This document shows, one piece after another, positions 26,002 through 34,772 of a stretch of DNA of 64,000 bases. Positions within the stretch are counted from its first letter, which is position 1. Each line of letters opens with the position of its first letter. The stretch is from CAZIOH01 sp964540815. Its GTDB lineage: Bacteria > Myxococcota_A > Polyangia > Fen-1088. A program made the translations under genes and the position numbers. The stretch lies in assembly GCA_964540815.1 (NCBI GenBank), contig CAZIOH010000018.1:1-64000 (forward strand), read 5' to 3'. Below the pieces are notes generated by a model. The model worked only from the letters and a program-made list of their open reading frames with translations, did not search any database and was not told the origin of the DNA.

Positions 26002-27534
26002 ATGATCGAAGGCGGGCCCGAGCACCTCGCATGGGTCTCGCCCCACTCTCCAATGGACGACCACGTGCGTGCTCGCATCGATCCTGCTCCAGCGCTTGGT
26101 CCAGCGCCTGGCCCAGCGCTCGGCCCACCGTCCTCCACGCGGGCCCCGGCCATGGACCGCCTGCGGATCCTCGATCCAGGACGCTGGCACATCCCGATGT
26201 TCGGGCGCCCGAGCGCCAGGCTGATCGCCATCCGGGGCCGCGCCGGCGCCGGCAAGAGCACCATCGCCGCCAACCTGGCCATCGCGATGGCCCGCCTGCG
26301 CTCGCGCGTGGTGCTGATCGATCTCGATCTCGAGAACCCGGTGCAGCACCACCTGTTCGGGGTCGGCTCGCCGGTGTCGGGGTTGCGCGCGTTGCTGGAG
26401 GACGAGGTCGAGACCCTCGAGCAGGCGCTGACCGCCACGTCGGTGCGAAACCTCTACCTCGTCTCGGGCGAGCGCATGGGCGCCCGCACCGCGCCGGCCG
26501 ACGCCGAGCAACAGCACCGGCTGATGGAGCAGATCTGGGAGCTCGACGCGGACGTGATCATCGGGGACGTGGGCTCCACCTCGGCCACCGAGCTCGTGGA
26601 TCTCTTCGCGCTCGGCGCGCTGCGGGTGGTGGTCTCCGCCCCCGACCCGCGCTCGATCCGGCGGACGTACAACCTCTTCAAGGAGCACGTGATCCGCGAG
26701 ATCGAGCACGTGGCTGGGGGAACTCCGGACGGCGCCCTCTTGCTGGCCGGGCTGGCCCACCCGTTCCCTGCGCCGATGCGCGAGCTCCTCGAGAGCATCG
26801 CCGGCAGACCCAACATCCGCGAGGCCATCGGGCAAGCCCTCTGCCAGTTCGGGGGTCGGCTGATCGGCAACCGGGTGCGCAGCTCGGACGAGTCCGATCT
26901 GATGCACGCGGCCTCGCGCCTCATGTCCGACTACCTCGGGATCTCGATCCCCTTGCTCGGGAGCATCGAGGTGAGCCACACCCTCGGGACCGCCCGCTTC
27001 CCTGGGCGCCCCTTGCTGCTCGGGTCGGGCGTCGATCGGAACGTGCGCTTGTTTCACGACATCGCGGAGCAGCTGCTCGGAGACGAGGCCAGCGCCGACG
27101 CGGCCCGCTGCTTCATCCGCCCCGAATCGGACTGGGCCAACATCCGCTGTGCCTCCCCACCCCAGCTGCGTCACGAGGACTACGAGGGGGGGCCCCTGCC
27201 CGCCTCGCTCGGCCTGTACATGCGGCGGCACCCGCGCTTCGCGGTGGACTGGCATGGCCTGTTCACCGAGGCGGAAGGTCGGGTCACACCGGTCCGGATC
27301 TTCGAGATGTCGCGCAGCGGCGCCTCCATCTCGACCGTCTTCGGCATCCGCGCGGGCGCCCGCGGCACCCTCACCTTCGAGCAGCTCCCGGGCCAGCCGC
27401 AGCTCCCGGTGGCGGTGGTCGACGCCCGGCGCCCCTTCGGGCGGGTGGGGCTCAGCTTCGAGGGCGCCGAGGAGACCGCGGTGGCCGTGGCCGCCGTCGC
27501 GTGCGCGCGCGCAGGCAGCACGCCGGCGTTGTAA
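26002..27534 (+). CDS. MinD/FlhG-like ATPase fused to a C-terminal PilZ domain
   Basis: The product is 510 aa if the ATG at 26002 is used; ATGs at 26053 and 26152 are alternatives because residues 1-65 are not conserved. The P-loop GRAGAGKST at 79-87 corresponds to the deviant Walker A, with Arg where the signature Lys of MinD/FlhG normally stands. 'VVLIDLDLENPVQHHLFG' and 'DADVIIGDVGSTSATELV' are the other ATPase motifs. Residues about 400-505 form a PilZ domain with RRHPR (RxxxR) and EMSRSG (in place of [D/N]xSxxG), so c-di-GMP binding is plausible. It lies divergent to the flagellar block, fitting a role in flagellar number or placement under c-di-GMP control. Confidence 0.8.
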   Translation: MIEGGPEHLAWVSPHSPMDDHVRARIDPAPALGPAPGPALGPPSSTRAPAMDRLRILDPGRWHIPMFGRPSARLIAIRGRAGAGKSTIAANLAIAMARLRSRVVLIDLDLENPVQHHLFGVGSPVSGLRALLEDEVETLEQALTATSVRNLYLVSGERMGARTAPADAEQQHRLMEQIWELDADVIIGDVGSTSATELVDLFALGALRVVVSAPDPRSIRRTYNLFKEHVIREIEHVAGGTPDGALLLAGLAHPFPAPMRELLESIAGRPNIREAIGQALCQFGGRLIGNRVRSSDESDLMHAASRLMSDYLGISIPLLGSIEVSHTLGTARFPGRPLLLGSGVDRNVRLFHDIAEQLLGDEASADAARCFIRPESDWANIRCASPPQLRHEDYEGGPLPASLGLYMRRHPRFAVDWHGLFTEAEGRVTPVRIFEMSRSGASISTVFGIRAGARGTLTFEQLPGQPQLPVAVVDARRPFGRVGLSFEGAEETAVAVAAVACARAGSTPAL

Positions 27535-27597
27535 CGCGCCCCGGCCTCCGCGGGTCGCGGCTCGCCAGCGGGTGCGTCGACGGCTAACCTGTCCGTC

Positions 27598-29115
27598 ATG
27601 CGGCGCTGCCGGACCGAGCGGGTTCACACTCCGCCTGCTTCATCGACCCCCGGCCCGGCCCGGCTGGTGATGGTGATGGCAGTGGCGGCGGGGATGGCGG
27701 TCGGGCACATCGCGTGCAGCGACCCGACGGAGTCGGCGGCGATGGACGCCGCCACCGATGCCCCGACCTTCGAGGTCCGTCCCAATCCCGACAGCGGCCC
27801 GGCCTCGCCGCTGGCGCTGGAGCTCTCGGCCACCGGGTGCTCGTCGTTCGAGCCCCAGCCGCTCGCGGCGGCGGACCAGGCGACCGCCGATGCCGGCGCG
27901 CCCGCCGTGCGGTGCGTGGGCCCTGCCGGGGTGTCGCTGACGTTCACGCCGCTCGCCAGCGCGGGGCTCACCCGGTTCCTGTGGACCTTCGGCGACGGCT
28001 CGCCCGACTCGACCGAGACCGCGCCGCTGCACACGTATGCGTTGCCGGGCGACTACGATGTGTCGGTGTCGGCCGGAGGTCCCGCGGGCACCGCCAGCCT
28101 GAGCCACCCGAAGTACGTGCACGTGGTGCCGGTCCTGGAGGGCGGGGCGTGCGATCTCGAGGCGCAGTGCGAGGCCGGCGGCACCTGCTGGTGTGACGCC
28201 ACCCAACCCTGCACGCCGGTGTTCACCCGTGGCTTCTGCGCCCGCGCCTGCACCGGCGCGGCTGGCGAATGCGGAGCGGGTGCCGCCTGCATCGATCTGT
28301 CGGCGCGCAGCTCGACGGGCGCCGCCGCCGGCCCGGCGACCGCGGCGGCGGCGGCTTCGACGATCTCGTCGGCCGCCCCGGCGGCTACCGCGGCGTCGGG
28401 GGCCTCCGCTTGGCGCCGCCCCGTCTGCCTGCCCGCCTGTGCCGATGACAGCACCTGCCCGACCGGAACCCGTTGCCGCAGCCTGCCCACCGCCGTCGGA
28501 CCGGGTGGCGGCACGGCGGCACCGGGTGGCGGTCCATGGACCTCGGCCTGCTTCGCGGGCTATCCCCTGCCCATCGGCGCACGTTGCGGCGACGGCAGCG
28601 GCGCGCTGGTCGACGCGGACTGCGCCAGTGGACTGTGCGCGAACCTCGGTCGATTCGGGCGCTGCGCGCTCGACTGCACGAGCACCGCTTGCCCAGGGGG
28701 ATCGGCGTGCGCGGTGCTGGGGGACGGCCGACGGCTGTGCCTGGCCACCTGCGGGCCCGCGATCGCTCCCCCCTGCGACGACGATCCCTGGCTCGGCTGC
28801 CAGGGGCCGCGACCTCCGGCGGCGGCGGCACCCACCGGGGACGCCGCGGCGCCCGCCGGCGACGCGGACGCGAGCGTGCCCGATCCCGCGAGCGCCGGTC
28901 CCGGTGCCTTCACGCTGGCCGATGGCGCCAGCAGCCCCTCCGCCGCGGCCGCCTCTTACTGCGCCCCCAGGAGCTGCACGACGACCTCCGACTGCGGTCC
29001 GGGCGCCGTTTGCCCTCCAGGGACGGGCCTGTGCTCCGCCGCCCCCACACCCGCCCCGGCCGCCGCCGCCGCACCGGCGACGGGCGCGGCGCGGGCCGTG
29101 CCCGGGCGTCGATGA
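27598..29115 (+). CDS. PKD-domain lipoprotein with Cys-rich repeats
   Basis: The product is 505 aa. A signal peptide ends in a lipobox with Cys40 (GHIAC). A PKD-like beta-sandwich at about 90-175 has 'FLWTFGDGSPDSTETAPLHTY'. It is followed by short Cys-rich modules such as 'CDLEAQCEAGGTCWCDATQPC', 'CADDSTCPTGTRC' and 'CTTTSDCGPGAVCPPGTGLC', separated by Ala/Gly spacers. Such architecture is common in myxobacterial surface lipoproteins of unknown ligand. Its first-position neighbours do not suggest a pathway. Confidence 0.7.
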   Translation: MRRCRTERVHTPPASSTPGPARLVMVMAVAAGMAVGHIACSDPTESAAMDAATDAPTFEVRPNPDSGPASPLALELSATGCSSFEPQPLAAADQATADAGAPAVRCVGPAGVSLTFTPLASAGLTRFLWTFGDGSPDSTETAPLHTYALPGDYDVSVSAGGPAGTASLSHPKYVHVVPVLEGGACDLEAQCEAGGTCWCDATQPCTPVFTRGFCARACTGAAGECGAGAACIDLSARSSTGAAAGPATAAAAASTISSAAPAATAASGASAWRRPVCLPACADDSTCPTGTRCRSLPTAVGPGGGTAAPGGGPWTSACFAGYPLPIGARCGDGSGALVDADCASGLCANLGRFGRCALDCTSTACPGGSACAVLGDGRRLCLATCGPAIAPPCDDDPWLGCQGPRPPAAAAPTGDAAAPAGDADASVPDPASAGPGAFTLADGASSPSAAAASYCAPRSCTTTSDCGPGAVCPPGTGLCSAAPTPAPAAAAAPATGAARAVPGRR

Positions 29116-29126
29116 TCCGAGGTTGA

Positions 29127-29165
29127 TGTGGACACATCCGGATCGTAACATGTCCACAATGGACA
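29127..29165. promoter_or_regulatory. palindromic operator candidate of the toxin-antitoxin operon
   Basis: TGTGGACA at 29127-29134 pairs with TGTCCACA at 29151-29158. A nested palindrome TGTCCA-CAA-TGGACA occupies 29151-29165. The second half overlaps the antitoxin start codon at 29150. Antitoxins of this type often bind such repeats to repress their own operon, so this is the likely operator. Confidence 0.6.
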
Positions 29166-29416
29166 TCGGCGTTCGCGACCTCAAGCAGCGGCTGTCCGAG
29201 TTTCTCGACCGCGCCGCGCGCGGCGAGATCATTCGCGTCACCGATCGCGGTCGACCGAAGGCGATCTTGGGACCGGTCCCCGGGGGGGATCGTCTCGAGC
29301 TGGGCATCGAAGGCGGATGGATTCGTGCGGCTTCGAAGGCGCCGCCCGTCCCCGTGAAGCGGGCGCGGGCCAAGCTCCGGATCGCCGAGGCGCTCGACGA
29401 AGATCGAGGCGCGTGA
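29150..29416 (+). CDS. Phd/YefM-type antitoxin
   Basis: The product is 88 aa; the ATG at 29159 is an alternative start nine bases later. The N-terminus 'MDIGVRDLKQRLSEFLDRAARGEIIRVTDRGRPKAILGPV' is the Phd/YefM DNA-binding fold. The C-terminal part is Lys/Arg/Pro-rich and would wrap the toxin. Its TGA overlaps the toxin GTG (GTGA). It probably neutralises the PIN toxin and represses the operon through the palindromes at its start. Confidence 0.9.
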   Translation: MSTMDIGVRDLKQRLSEFLDRAARGEIIRVTDRGRPKAILGPVPGGDRLELGIEGGWIRAASKAPPVPVKRARAKLRIAEALDEDRGA

Positions 29417-29823
29417 GCGTGAGCCTCTACGTCGACACGAGCGCCCTCCTCAAGCGTTACGTCGAGGAGCCTGACAGCGCCGCGGCGGAACGATACCTGC
29501 TCGCCGACCCGTCCTGGGTCACCGCCCGCCACACGCAGGTCGAGGTCCGTCGAAACCTCTCCCGCCTGCTCGATGGCAGGGCGCTCTCGGAGGCGCGCCG
29601 AAGCTTCGAACGCGACTGGACCCGGACCAACGTCGTCGAGCTGGACGAGGCGACCTGCGAGATGGCGGCGACGCTGGCCGAGATCTCGGGTGCGCGAACC
29701 CTGGACGCGCTGCACCTCGCGGCCCTCCGGCGCGTGAGCGAAAACACCCTGCCCCTGCTCTCGTTCGACCTGCGTCAGGCGCAGGCCGCCCGCTCGCTCG
29801 GCATCACGGTCCTCGGCGCCTGA
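29413..29823 (+). CDS. VapC-type PIN-domain toxin
   Basis: The product is 136 aa from a GTG; a second GTG at 29419 is possible. 'SLYVDTSALLKRYVEEPDS' carries the first catalytic Asp. 'ARTLDALHLAAL' carries a later conserved Asp, and 'PLLSFDLRQAQAARSLG' the last acidic position of the PIN fold. VapC toxins are Mg-dependent ribonucleases, often acting on tRNA or rRNA. Pairing of a PIN toxin with a Phd-type antitoxin is a common arrangement. Confidence 0.9.
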   Translation: MSVSLYVDTSALLKRYVEEPDSAAAERYLLADPSWVTARHTQVEVRRNLSRLLDGRALSEARRSFERDWTRTNVVELDEATCEMAATLAEISGARTLDALHLAALRRVSENTLPLLSFDLRQAQAARSLGITVLGA

Positions 29824-29886
29824 TGGGGGAAAGAGAAGGGAAGAGCACCACCTCGCGAATGTACAATGGACGTGGGATGGGCTTCG

Positions 29887-30588
29887 ATGGCTGACGACCA
29901 GAACGGGCGCGAGCCCGGCCCCGTGATCATCGCTCCGTCGGGGCGCTTCGACTTGCCGGTCGACCATGGACGCCTCGAGGCCCTGCTGAAGGAGCCGCCC
30001 CGGATCGCGCGCGCGGTGGTCGTCTGCCACCCCCATCCCAAGGGCGGCGGCACGATGAACAACAACGTCGTCTACCGGATGGCCAAGGCCCTCGAGGAGC
30101 GTGACAGCGCGGTGCTGCGCTTCAACTTCCGGGGCGTCGGCCGCTCGACGGGGACTTACGGTGAGGGCCTGGCCGAGGAGAGCGACGTGCGCGCCGCCCT
30201 GGACTTCCTGCACGCCCGGCATCCCGACGTGCCGCTGTGGGTCGCGGGCTTCTCGTTCGGCGCGCGCGTCGGCCTCAGCGTGGGCCTGCACGACGCGCGC
30301 GTCTCGAAGCTGCTCGGCGTCGGCCTCGCGGTGCGCATGTTCGACCTCGACTTCCTGCATCAGCCCCGCCATCCGCCGAGGCCCCTCGCCATCGTGCAGG
30401 CCGCAAACGATGAATACGGCGACGCCCTCGAGATCACCGCCTTCGCCGCGAGCGTCCCCGAGCCCAAGCATCTCTGGATCGTCGACGACGCCACGCACCT
30501 CTTCCCGGGCCGCCTCGATCCCCTCGAAGCCACCCTGCACACCGCCGTCGACTGGCTCGTTGCCGCGCCCGGACCAGGCGAACCGTGA
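29887..30588 (+). CDS. alpha/beta hydrolase
   Basis: The product is 233 aa from the ATG at 29887, which has GGGATGGG upstream; an ATG at 29866 is an alternative. 'VVVCHPHPKGGGTMNNNVVYRMAKALEERDSAVLRFNFRGVGRS' is typical of the YqiA/dienelactone-hydrolase-like group. The nucleophile elbow is GFSFG, and a C-terminal 'DDATHLFPGRLDPLE' supplies the His. It is cytoplasmic. The substrate is unknown. Confidence 0.85.
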   Translation: MADDQNGREPGPVIIAPSGRFDLPVDHGRLEALLKEPPRIARAVVVCHPHPKGGGTMNNNVVYRMAKALEERDSAVLRFNFRGVGRSTGTYGEGLAEESDVRAALDFLHARHPDVPLWVAGFSFGARVGLSVGLHDARVSKLLGVGLAVRMFDLDFLHQPRHPPRPLAIVQAANDEYGDALEITAFAASVPEPKHLWIVDDATHLFPGRLDPLEATLHTAVDWLVAAPGPGEP

Positions 30589-30789
30589 TAGAAAAGGGGC
30601 CGAGAAGCCGTCGAACGAAGAGGCTCACGCACCTCTTGCCGCCGGTCTCGATCGAAGCATAGGGTAGGCACGGGCCGACGGGGATTTCAGGCCGGGTCGC
30701 ATCGGGGTTCGTACGGGGTCGTCGACTCATCGCATCGCGCAATTTCGCGAAGGTTCGGACATCGAAAACCCCTTGATCTCCCGAGGAAC
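30589..30789. other. intergenic region before the GH26 gene
   Basis: These 201 bases hold no credible gene. A relatively AT-rich stretch at about 30740-30780 and a CGAGGA at 30782-30787 precede the GH26 start. A promoter is expected here, but I cannot assign hexamers. Confidence 0.4.
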
Positions 30790-32199
30790 ATGCCTACACA
30801 CTGCCCTTCAGCCTCGTCGAATCTCCATCAGCTCGGCCGTCGCGCTCGTCCTGCGACGTCGTGGGGCCTGGTCCTGTTGCTCGGTGCCTGGTCGGTCGGG
30901 TGTGGCCCGCAATCGGACACCGGGGGTGGGGCCACGGGCGGAACGTCCACGTCGCCGTCCGCCAGCGGGGGACGAACCGCGCAGACGGGCGGAGCCACCG
31001 CAACGGGCGGCGCCCCGGGGACCGGCGGGTCCGTGGTCCACAACGGAAGCGGAGGGGCCGTGACGACCGGTGGAGCCACCGGGAGTGGCGGAATGGCCGC
31101 GACGGGCGGTCTCTCTGGCACGGGCGAAACCGGCGGCTCCGGCGTCGACTCGACCGGGGGCCGCGCCGCGACCGGGGGGACGGCGGGTCGTCCGGTGGGC
31201 GGATCGCCCGGCTCGGCGACCGGTGGCGCGGCGGCGGCGACCGGCGGCTCGAGCGGAGCCAGCGCGGCGCCGGTCACACCCGGCGCCTCGACCCAGGCCA
31301 AGAAGTTGCTCGCTTACATCTACAGCCTGTATGGCAACCACGTCCTGTCGGGACAGCAGGAGACGAGCTGGGCCAATCCAGCGGGCGACATCAGCTGGTA
31401 CACCACCAACGGGCTCAAGGAGCCGGCCATCCTCGGCGGCGATCTCATGTATCGCGATGGCGCCTCCTGCACGTCGGTGACCCAGACCACGACCCGCGCC
31501 ATCGCGTACTGGAAGGCGGGGGGGATCAGCATGATCCGCTACCACATGGGGATGCCCGCGTCAGGGCTCACGTGCGCGCAGGATTGTTACCAGGGGACCA
31601 ACTGCGCGGAGTCCACGCCGACGGGCGCCACGCTCGACAATGCCGTCATGGCCGGCACCGCCGAGAACACGTCGCTGCTCGCCAGGTTGGACTACGTGGC
31701 GGTTCAGCTCAAGGCCATGCAGGACGCCAACGTGCCGGTCATCCTGGCCCTGTTCCACGAAATACAGCCGAATGGTTGGTTCTGGTGGAGCAAGGGGACG
31801 GCCGCCCAGTTCGTCGCCCTGTGGAAGTACGCGTTCAACTATCTGACCGTCACCAAGGGGCTCACCAACATCATCTGGCTCATGCCGTACAGCGGCCTGT
31901 CGGGCGTCGGCGCTCCGATCGCACCCTATTTCCCGGGCAAGGGGATGGTGGATCTGTCGGGCCCGGACTACCAGAACGACTCGGCGACCTTCAGCAAGGT
32001 CAAGACCGCCGTCGGCGACACCCTGCCGATCCCCCTGCACGAGTCCAATGCCGTGAACCCGGCCGCGTGGTTCCCCGCATCGCCATTCGTGCTGTGGAAC
32101 ATCTGGGCCGGCTATCAGATGAAGGCGCTGGCCACCGTCAAGACGGCGTTCAGCGACACCCACACGATCACGCGCGACATGGTCCCGAACCTCCAGTAG
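30790..32199 (+). CDS. GH26 beta-mannanase-like lipoprotein
   Basis: The product is 469 aa. A lipoprotein signal ends at Cys38 (WSVGC). A Gly/Thr/Ser spacer of about 120 residues with repeated TGG units follows, and the catalytic domain begins near residue 165. 'HVLSGQQETSWANP' is a GH26 opening motif. 'ALFHEIQPNGWFWW' has the acid/base Glu324 after His323, and 'PLHESNAV' provides the probable nucleophile Glu418. It should cut mannan backbones at the cell surface. It is one of several lipoproteins in the same 13-kb degradation island. Confidence 0.85.
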   Translation: MPTHCPSASSNLHQLGRRARPATSWGLVLLLGAWSVGCGPQSDTGGGATGGTSTSPSASGGRTAQTGGATATGGAPGTGGSVVHNGSGGAVTTGGATGSGGMAATGGLSGTGETGGSGVDSTGGRAATGGTAGRPVGGSPGSATGGAAAATGGSSGASAAPVTPGASTQAKKLLAYIYSLYGNHVLSGQQETSWANPAGDISWYTTNGLKEPAILGGDLMYRDGASCTSVTQTTTRAIAYWKAGGISMIRYHMGMPASGLTCAQDCYQGTNCAESTPTGATLDNAVMAGTAENTSLLARLDYVAVQLKAMQDANVPVILALFHEIQPNGWFWWSKGTAAQFVALWKYAFNYLTVTKGLTNIIWLMPYSGLSGVGAPIAPYFPGKGMVDLSGPDYQNDSATFSKVKTAVGDTLPIPLHESNAVNPAAWFPASPFVLWNIWAGYQMKALATVKTAFSDTHTITRDMVPNLQ

Positions 32200-32260
32200 A
32201 GGAGATCCGGGGGGGCGATCTCCGCGGGCCGACCGCGGAGCGGCCCCCGACCGGAAGGCC

Positions 32261-32800
32261 ATGTCCAAGCCCGCCATCACCATCATCACCGTCGCCGCGC
32301 TGGTCCTGGCGGCGATGCTGGCCGTGTTCGCTCTGCGCATTGTGGGCAAGGCTCGCCGCGAGCGCGAGGACAGCGACCACGGAGCGGCCGTGGAGTCCGC
32401 CGAGCCGGCCCCGGTGCGCGAGCCCATCGGGGCTGCGCCTCCCCCGCCGGTCGACAAGCTCGCCACCGAGGCGGCCGCGCCCCGGCGGCCAGCACCGGCG
32501 GGCCGAGACGCGGGCGCGCGGCTCGACGAGGCGTCGCTGATATCCCAGCTGCACGATCTCGCCGCCTCGGATCCGCCGAGGTCGCTCGCGCTCGCGAGGG
32601 AAGCCGTTGCTCGCTTTCCCGACAGCCCGAACGCCCCCGAGTTCGAGTGGAACGTCGCCAAGGCCCTGGCCAACATGGACCGCTACCAGGAAGCCGAGGA
32701 GGAGGCCCGGAGAATGGTCCAGAGATTCCCGGGCAACGCCTTCGCGGACGACCTCGAACACCACCTGCTCAACCACCCGCCGAACCCGCCCGCCCCGTAG
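32261..32800 (+). CDS. membrane-anchored TPR-like protein
   Basis: The product is 179 aa. One N-terminal membrane helix 'TIITVAALVLAAMLAVFALRIVG' is followed by a Pro/Ala/Glu-rich linker. A TPR-like helical pair has 'SLALAREAVARFPDSPNAPEFEWNVAKALANMDRYQEAEEEARRMVQRFPG'. It starts 61 bases after the GH26 gene on the same strand. I do not recognise a specific family; it may be a scaffold at the inner membrane. Confidence 0.6.
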   Translation: MSKPAITIITVAALVLAAMLAVFALRIVGKARREREDSDHGAAVESAEPAPVREPIGAAPPPPVDKLATEAAAPRRPAPAGRDAGARLDEASLISQLHDLAASDPPRSLALAREAVARFPDSPNAPEFEWNVAKALANMDRYQEAEEEARRMVQRFPGNAFADDLEHHLLNHPPNPPAP

Positions 32801-32862
32801 CCACCACCCGCGACGAAGCGCCCCCATCCGCAACGGCGGGCCTGTCTGCTAGCTTCCTGGCG

Positions 32863-33156
32863 ATGGATCGTTCAACCACCCTGAGGGAGGCCGTCCGCCA
32901 CCTCGAGCGCGGTGACTGGCAGAAGGCGCACGCGCTCGTGGATGATGACGAGTCGCCGCTCGGGTGCTGGGCTCACGGCATCGTGCACCTGCTCGAGGGT
33001 GACGCCGCGAACGCGCGCTACTGGTACCAGCAGGCGCAACGCGCGTTTCCGCCGGCTTCCGGGGTGCAGGCCGAGATCGCCGCCCTGGCCGAGGCAGCGA
33101 CCCGTGATGCCCCGGCCCGCGAAGCGTCTGACGACCATTCGCACGAAACTTCATGA
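32863..33156 (+). CDS. small TPR-like cytoplasmic protein
   Basis: The product is 97 aa from the ATG at 32863. It is a single helical-repeat protein, 'TTLREAVRHLERGDWQKAHALVDDDESPLGCWAHGIVHLLEGDAANARYWYQQAQRAFP', with no signal or membrane segment. Similar short proteins that pair load and capacity occur as hypothetical genes in many proteobacteria. Function is unknown. Confidence 0.65.
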   Translation: MDRSTTLREAVRHLERGDWQKAHALVDDDESPLGCWAHGIVHLLEGDAANARYWYQQAQRAFPPASGVQAEIAALAEAATRDAPAREASDDHSHETS

Positions 33157-33194
33157 GTCGGGTGGGGAGATCGCCACTCTCACCCGCCCCAGCG

Positions 33195-34682
33195 TCACGG
33201 TCTCAAGTACTTGGCCAGCTCGGGCACCTGGGCCTTGATGGCGTCGCGCACGAAGCCCGCGAAGATCTGGGCGCCCTTCGGGCCGGTGTGGGTCGGATCG
33301 CTTCCGCGCGCGTAGTACCCGGCCATGGCCGCGGCCGGCCCGCCGACCGTGGCGAACCAGTTGCAGGTGGCGGTCGTCAGATCGATGACCGGGATGTTCA
33401 TGCTCTTGCCGAGATCCCTCAGGGTTTGCGGGATGTCCATGGCCGCCGTGACGAGCTGCCCCGAGCACCCACCGTTGGCGCGCGAGATGGGGGTCACGAA
33501 GATCGGGGTGGCCCCGGCCGCCTTGGCATCACTGGCCATGCTGCTCATGTTGCTCTCGTAGGTGGCCTTGGCGGTGGTCTTGTCGTTGTGGCCCATCTCG
33601 AGCAAGACCCAGTCGCCCGGCTTCAACCTCGACTTGATCGCACCCCACAGGCTGTTACTTCGAATGAAGCTCACCGAGCTCTCCCCGGAGTCGGCGTAGT
33701 TCGCGACGGCGACGGGGCTGACGAAGAACTGCGGCAGGTGCTGGCCCCAGGAGGCATAGCCATCGGTGTACTGATCGCACACGGTCGAGTCGCCCGCCAC
33801 GTACAGCACCACGGGGGCGGCAGCAGGTTGATGGCAGATGCTCGTCACGCGGGGCATGGCCCCGCCGAAGTAGACGTCGAGCCCGGGAATCCCGGCCGGA
33901 ACGGCCTGGATGGGCTCACCTTCGGGTGTACGGACGTTGACCACGAAGGAAAATCGCTGGGTATCGGCCCCGGTGGTCATGATCTCGGGCAGCATCGGGC
34001 GGCGTCGCTCGGCCTCCACCAGCGTGTCGGTGGCCCCCGAGCCCCCGAGCTCGACGGTCACCTCGTAGTTGCCGGGATTCCCGCCGAAATGACACTCGAG
34101 GCTGTACGGGATGCTGAAGCTCTCGACGGTCGGCGTCGCGTTCATCTTGCACATGGCCAGCTCGTTGGTGACACATGCCGTGATGGGTGTCGGGGGCGGC
34201 GGCGGGGAATTGACGGCCGAGCCCCCGCCGGCGCCCGGCGACGAGGTCCCACCGGTGCTCATGCCACCTCGGCCGCCGCCGGCGCCGCTCCCGCCGCCAC
34301 CGCTGCCCTGCGTGACGACAGGGCCGCCGGAGCCGCCGGTGTCGCTCGCGCCGACGCCGGTCCCCCCTTGGGCGGCGCCACCGGTTGCCGCCCCGCCGGT
34401 CGACGCGCCCCCCGAGCCCGACACGATCGGCGTGCTTCCGCCGGACGCTCCGCCGCTGCCCGCCGTCGCCACGGCATGGCCGCCGCTCGAGCTCCCGCCC
34501 GACTCCGTCGCGCCTCCGGTCGCGCCCGCCGCGCCCGCCGGTCCCGTGTCCCCCCCGCACCCGGCGACCGCCAGGGCCCCGAGGGCGCCGCAGACGGCGA
34601 CCAGGCAGGCCGGTGTCACTTTGCGATGAGCGGACTGCCCAACCCGGCGGCCATGGCCTCGAGCTCCCCGGCGCATCGTCAT
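33195..34682 (-). CDS. CE12-like (rhamnogalacturonan acetylesterase type) SGNH lipoprotein
   Basis: The product is 495 aa. A signal peptide ends at a lipobox Cys near residue 42 (LAVAGC). A Gly/Ser/Thr spacer of about 110 residues follows. An N-terminal beta-sandwich precedes the SGNH hydrolase: block I 'LYVAGDSTVCDQY' with the nucleophile Ser, 'EMGHND' in block III, and 'DPTHTGPKGAQIFAGF' with the Asp-His pair. In CE12 enzymes this removes acetyl groups from pectic rhamnogalacturonan. It belongs with the mannan- and pectin-active enzymes around it. Confidence 0.85.
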   Translation of the reverse strand: MTMRRGARGHGRRVGQSAHRKVTPACLVAVCGALGALAVAGCGGDTGPAGAAGATGGATESGGSSSGGHAVATAGSGGASGGSTPIVSGSGGASTGGAATGGAAQGGTGVGASDTGGSGGPVVTQGSGGGGSGAGGGRGGMSTGGTSSPGAGGGSAVNSPPPPPTPITACVTNELAMCKMNATPTVESFSIPYSLECHFGGNPGNYEVTVELGGSGATDTLVEAERRRPMLPEIMTTGADTQRFSFVVNVRTPEGEPIQAVPAGIPGLDVYFGGAMPRVTSICHQPAAAPVVLYVAGDSTVCDQYTDGYASWGQHLPQFFVSPVAVANYADSGESSVSFIRSNSLWGAIKSRLKPGDWVLLEMGHNDKTTAKATYESNMSSMASDAKAAGATPIFVTPISRANGGCSGQLVTAAMDIPQTLRDLGKSMNIPVIDLTTATCNWFATVGGPAAAMAGYYARGSDPTHTGPKGAQIFAGFVRDAIKAQVPELAKYLRP

Positions 34683-34772
34683 GAGCGATCCTTTCTTCTC
34701 TTGTCGTCTCTTCTCTGTCTGGTCTGCCTGGTCGTCTGGTGGAGGCTTTCTGGCGGCCCGCGGCCCGTGGCG

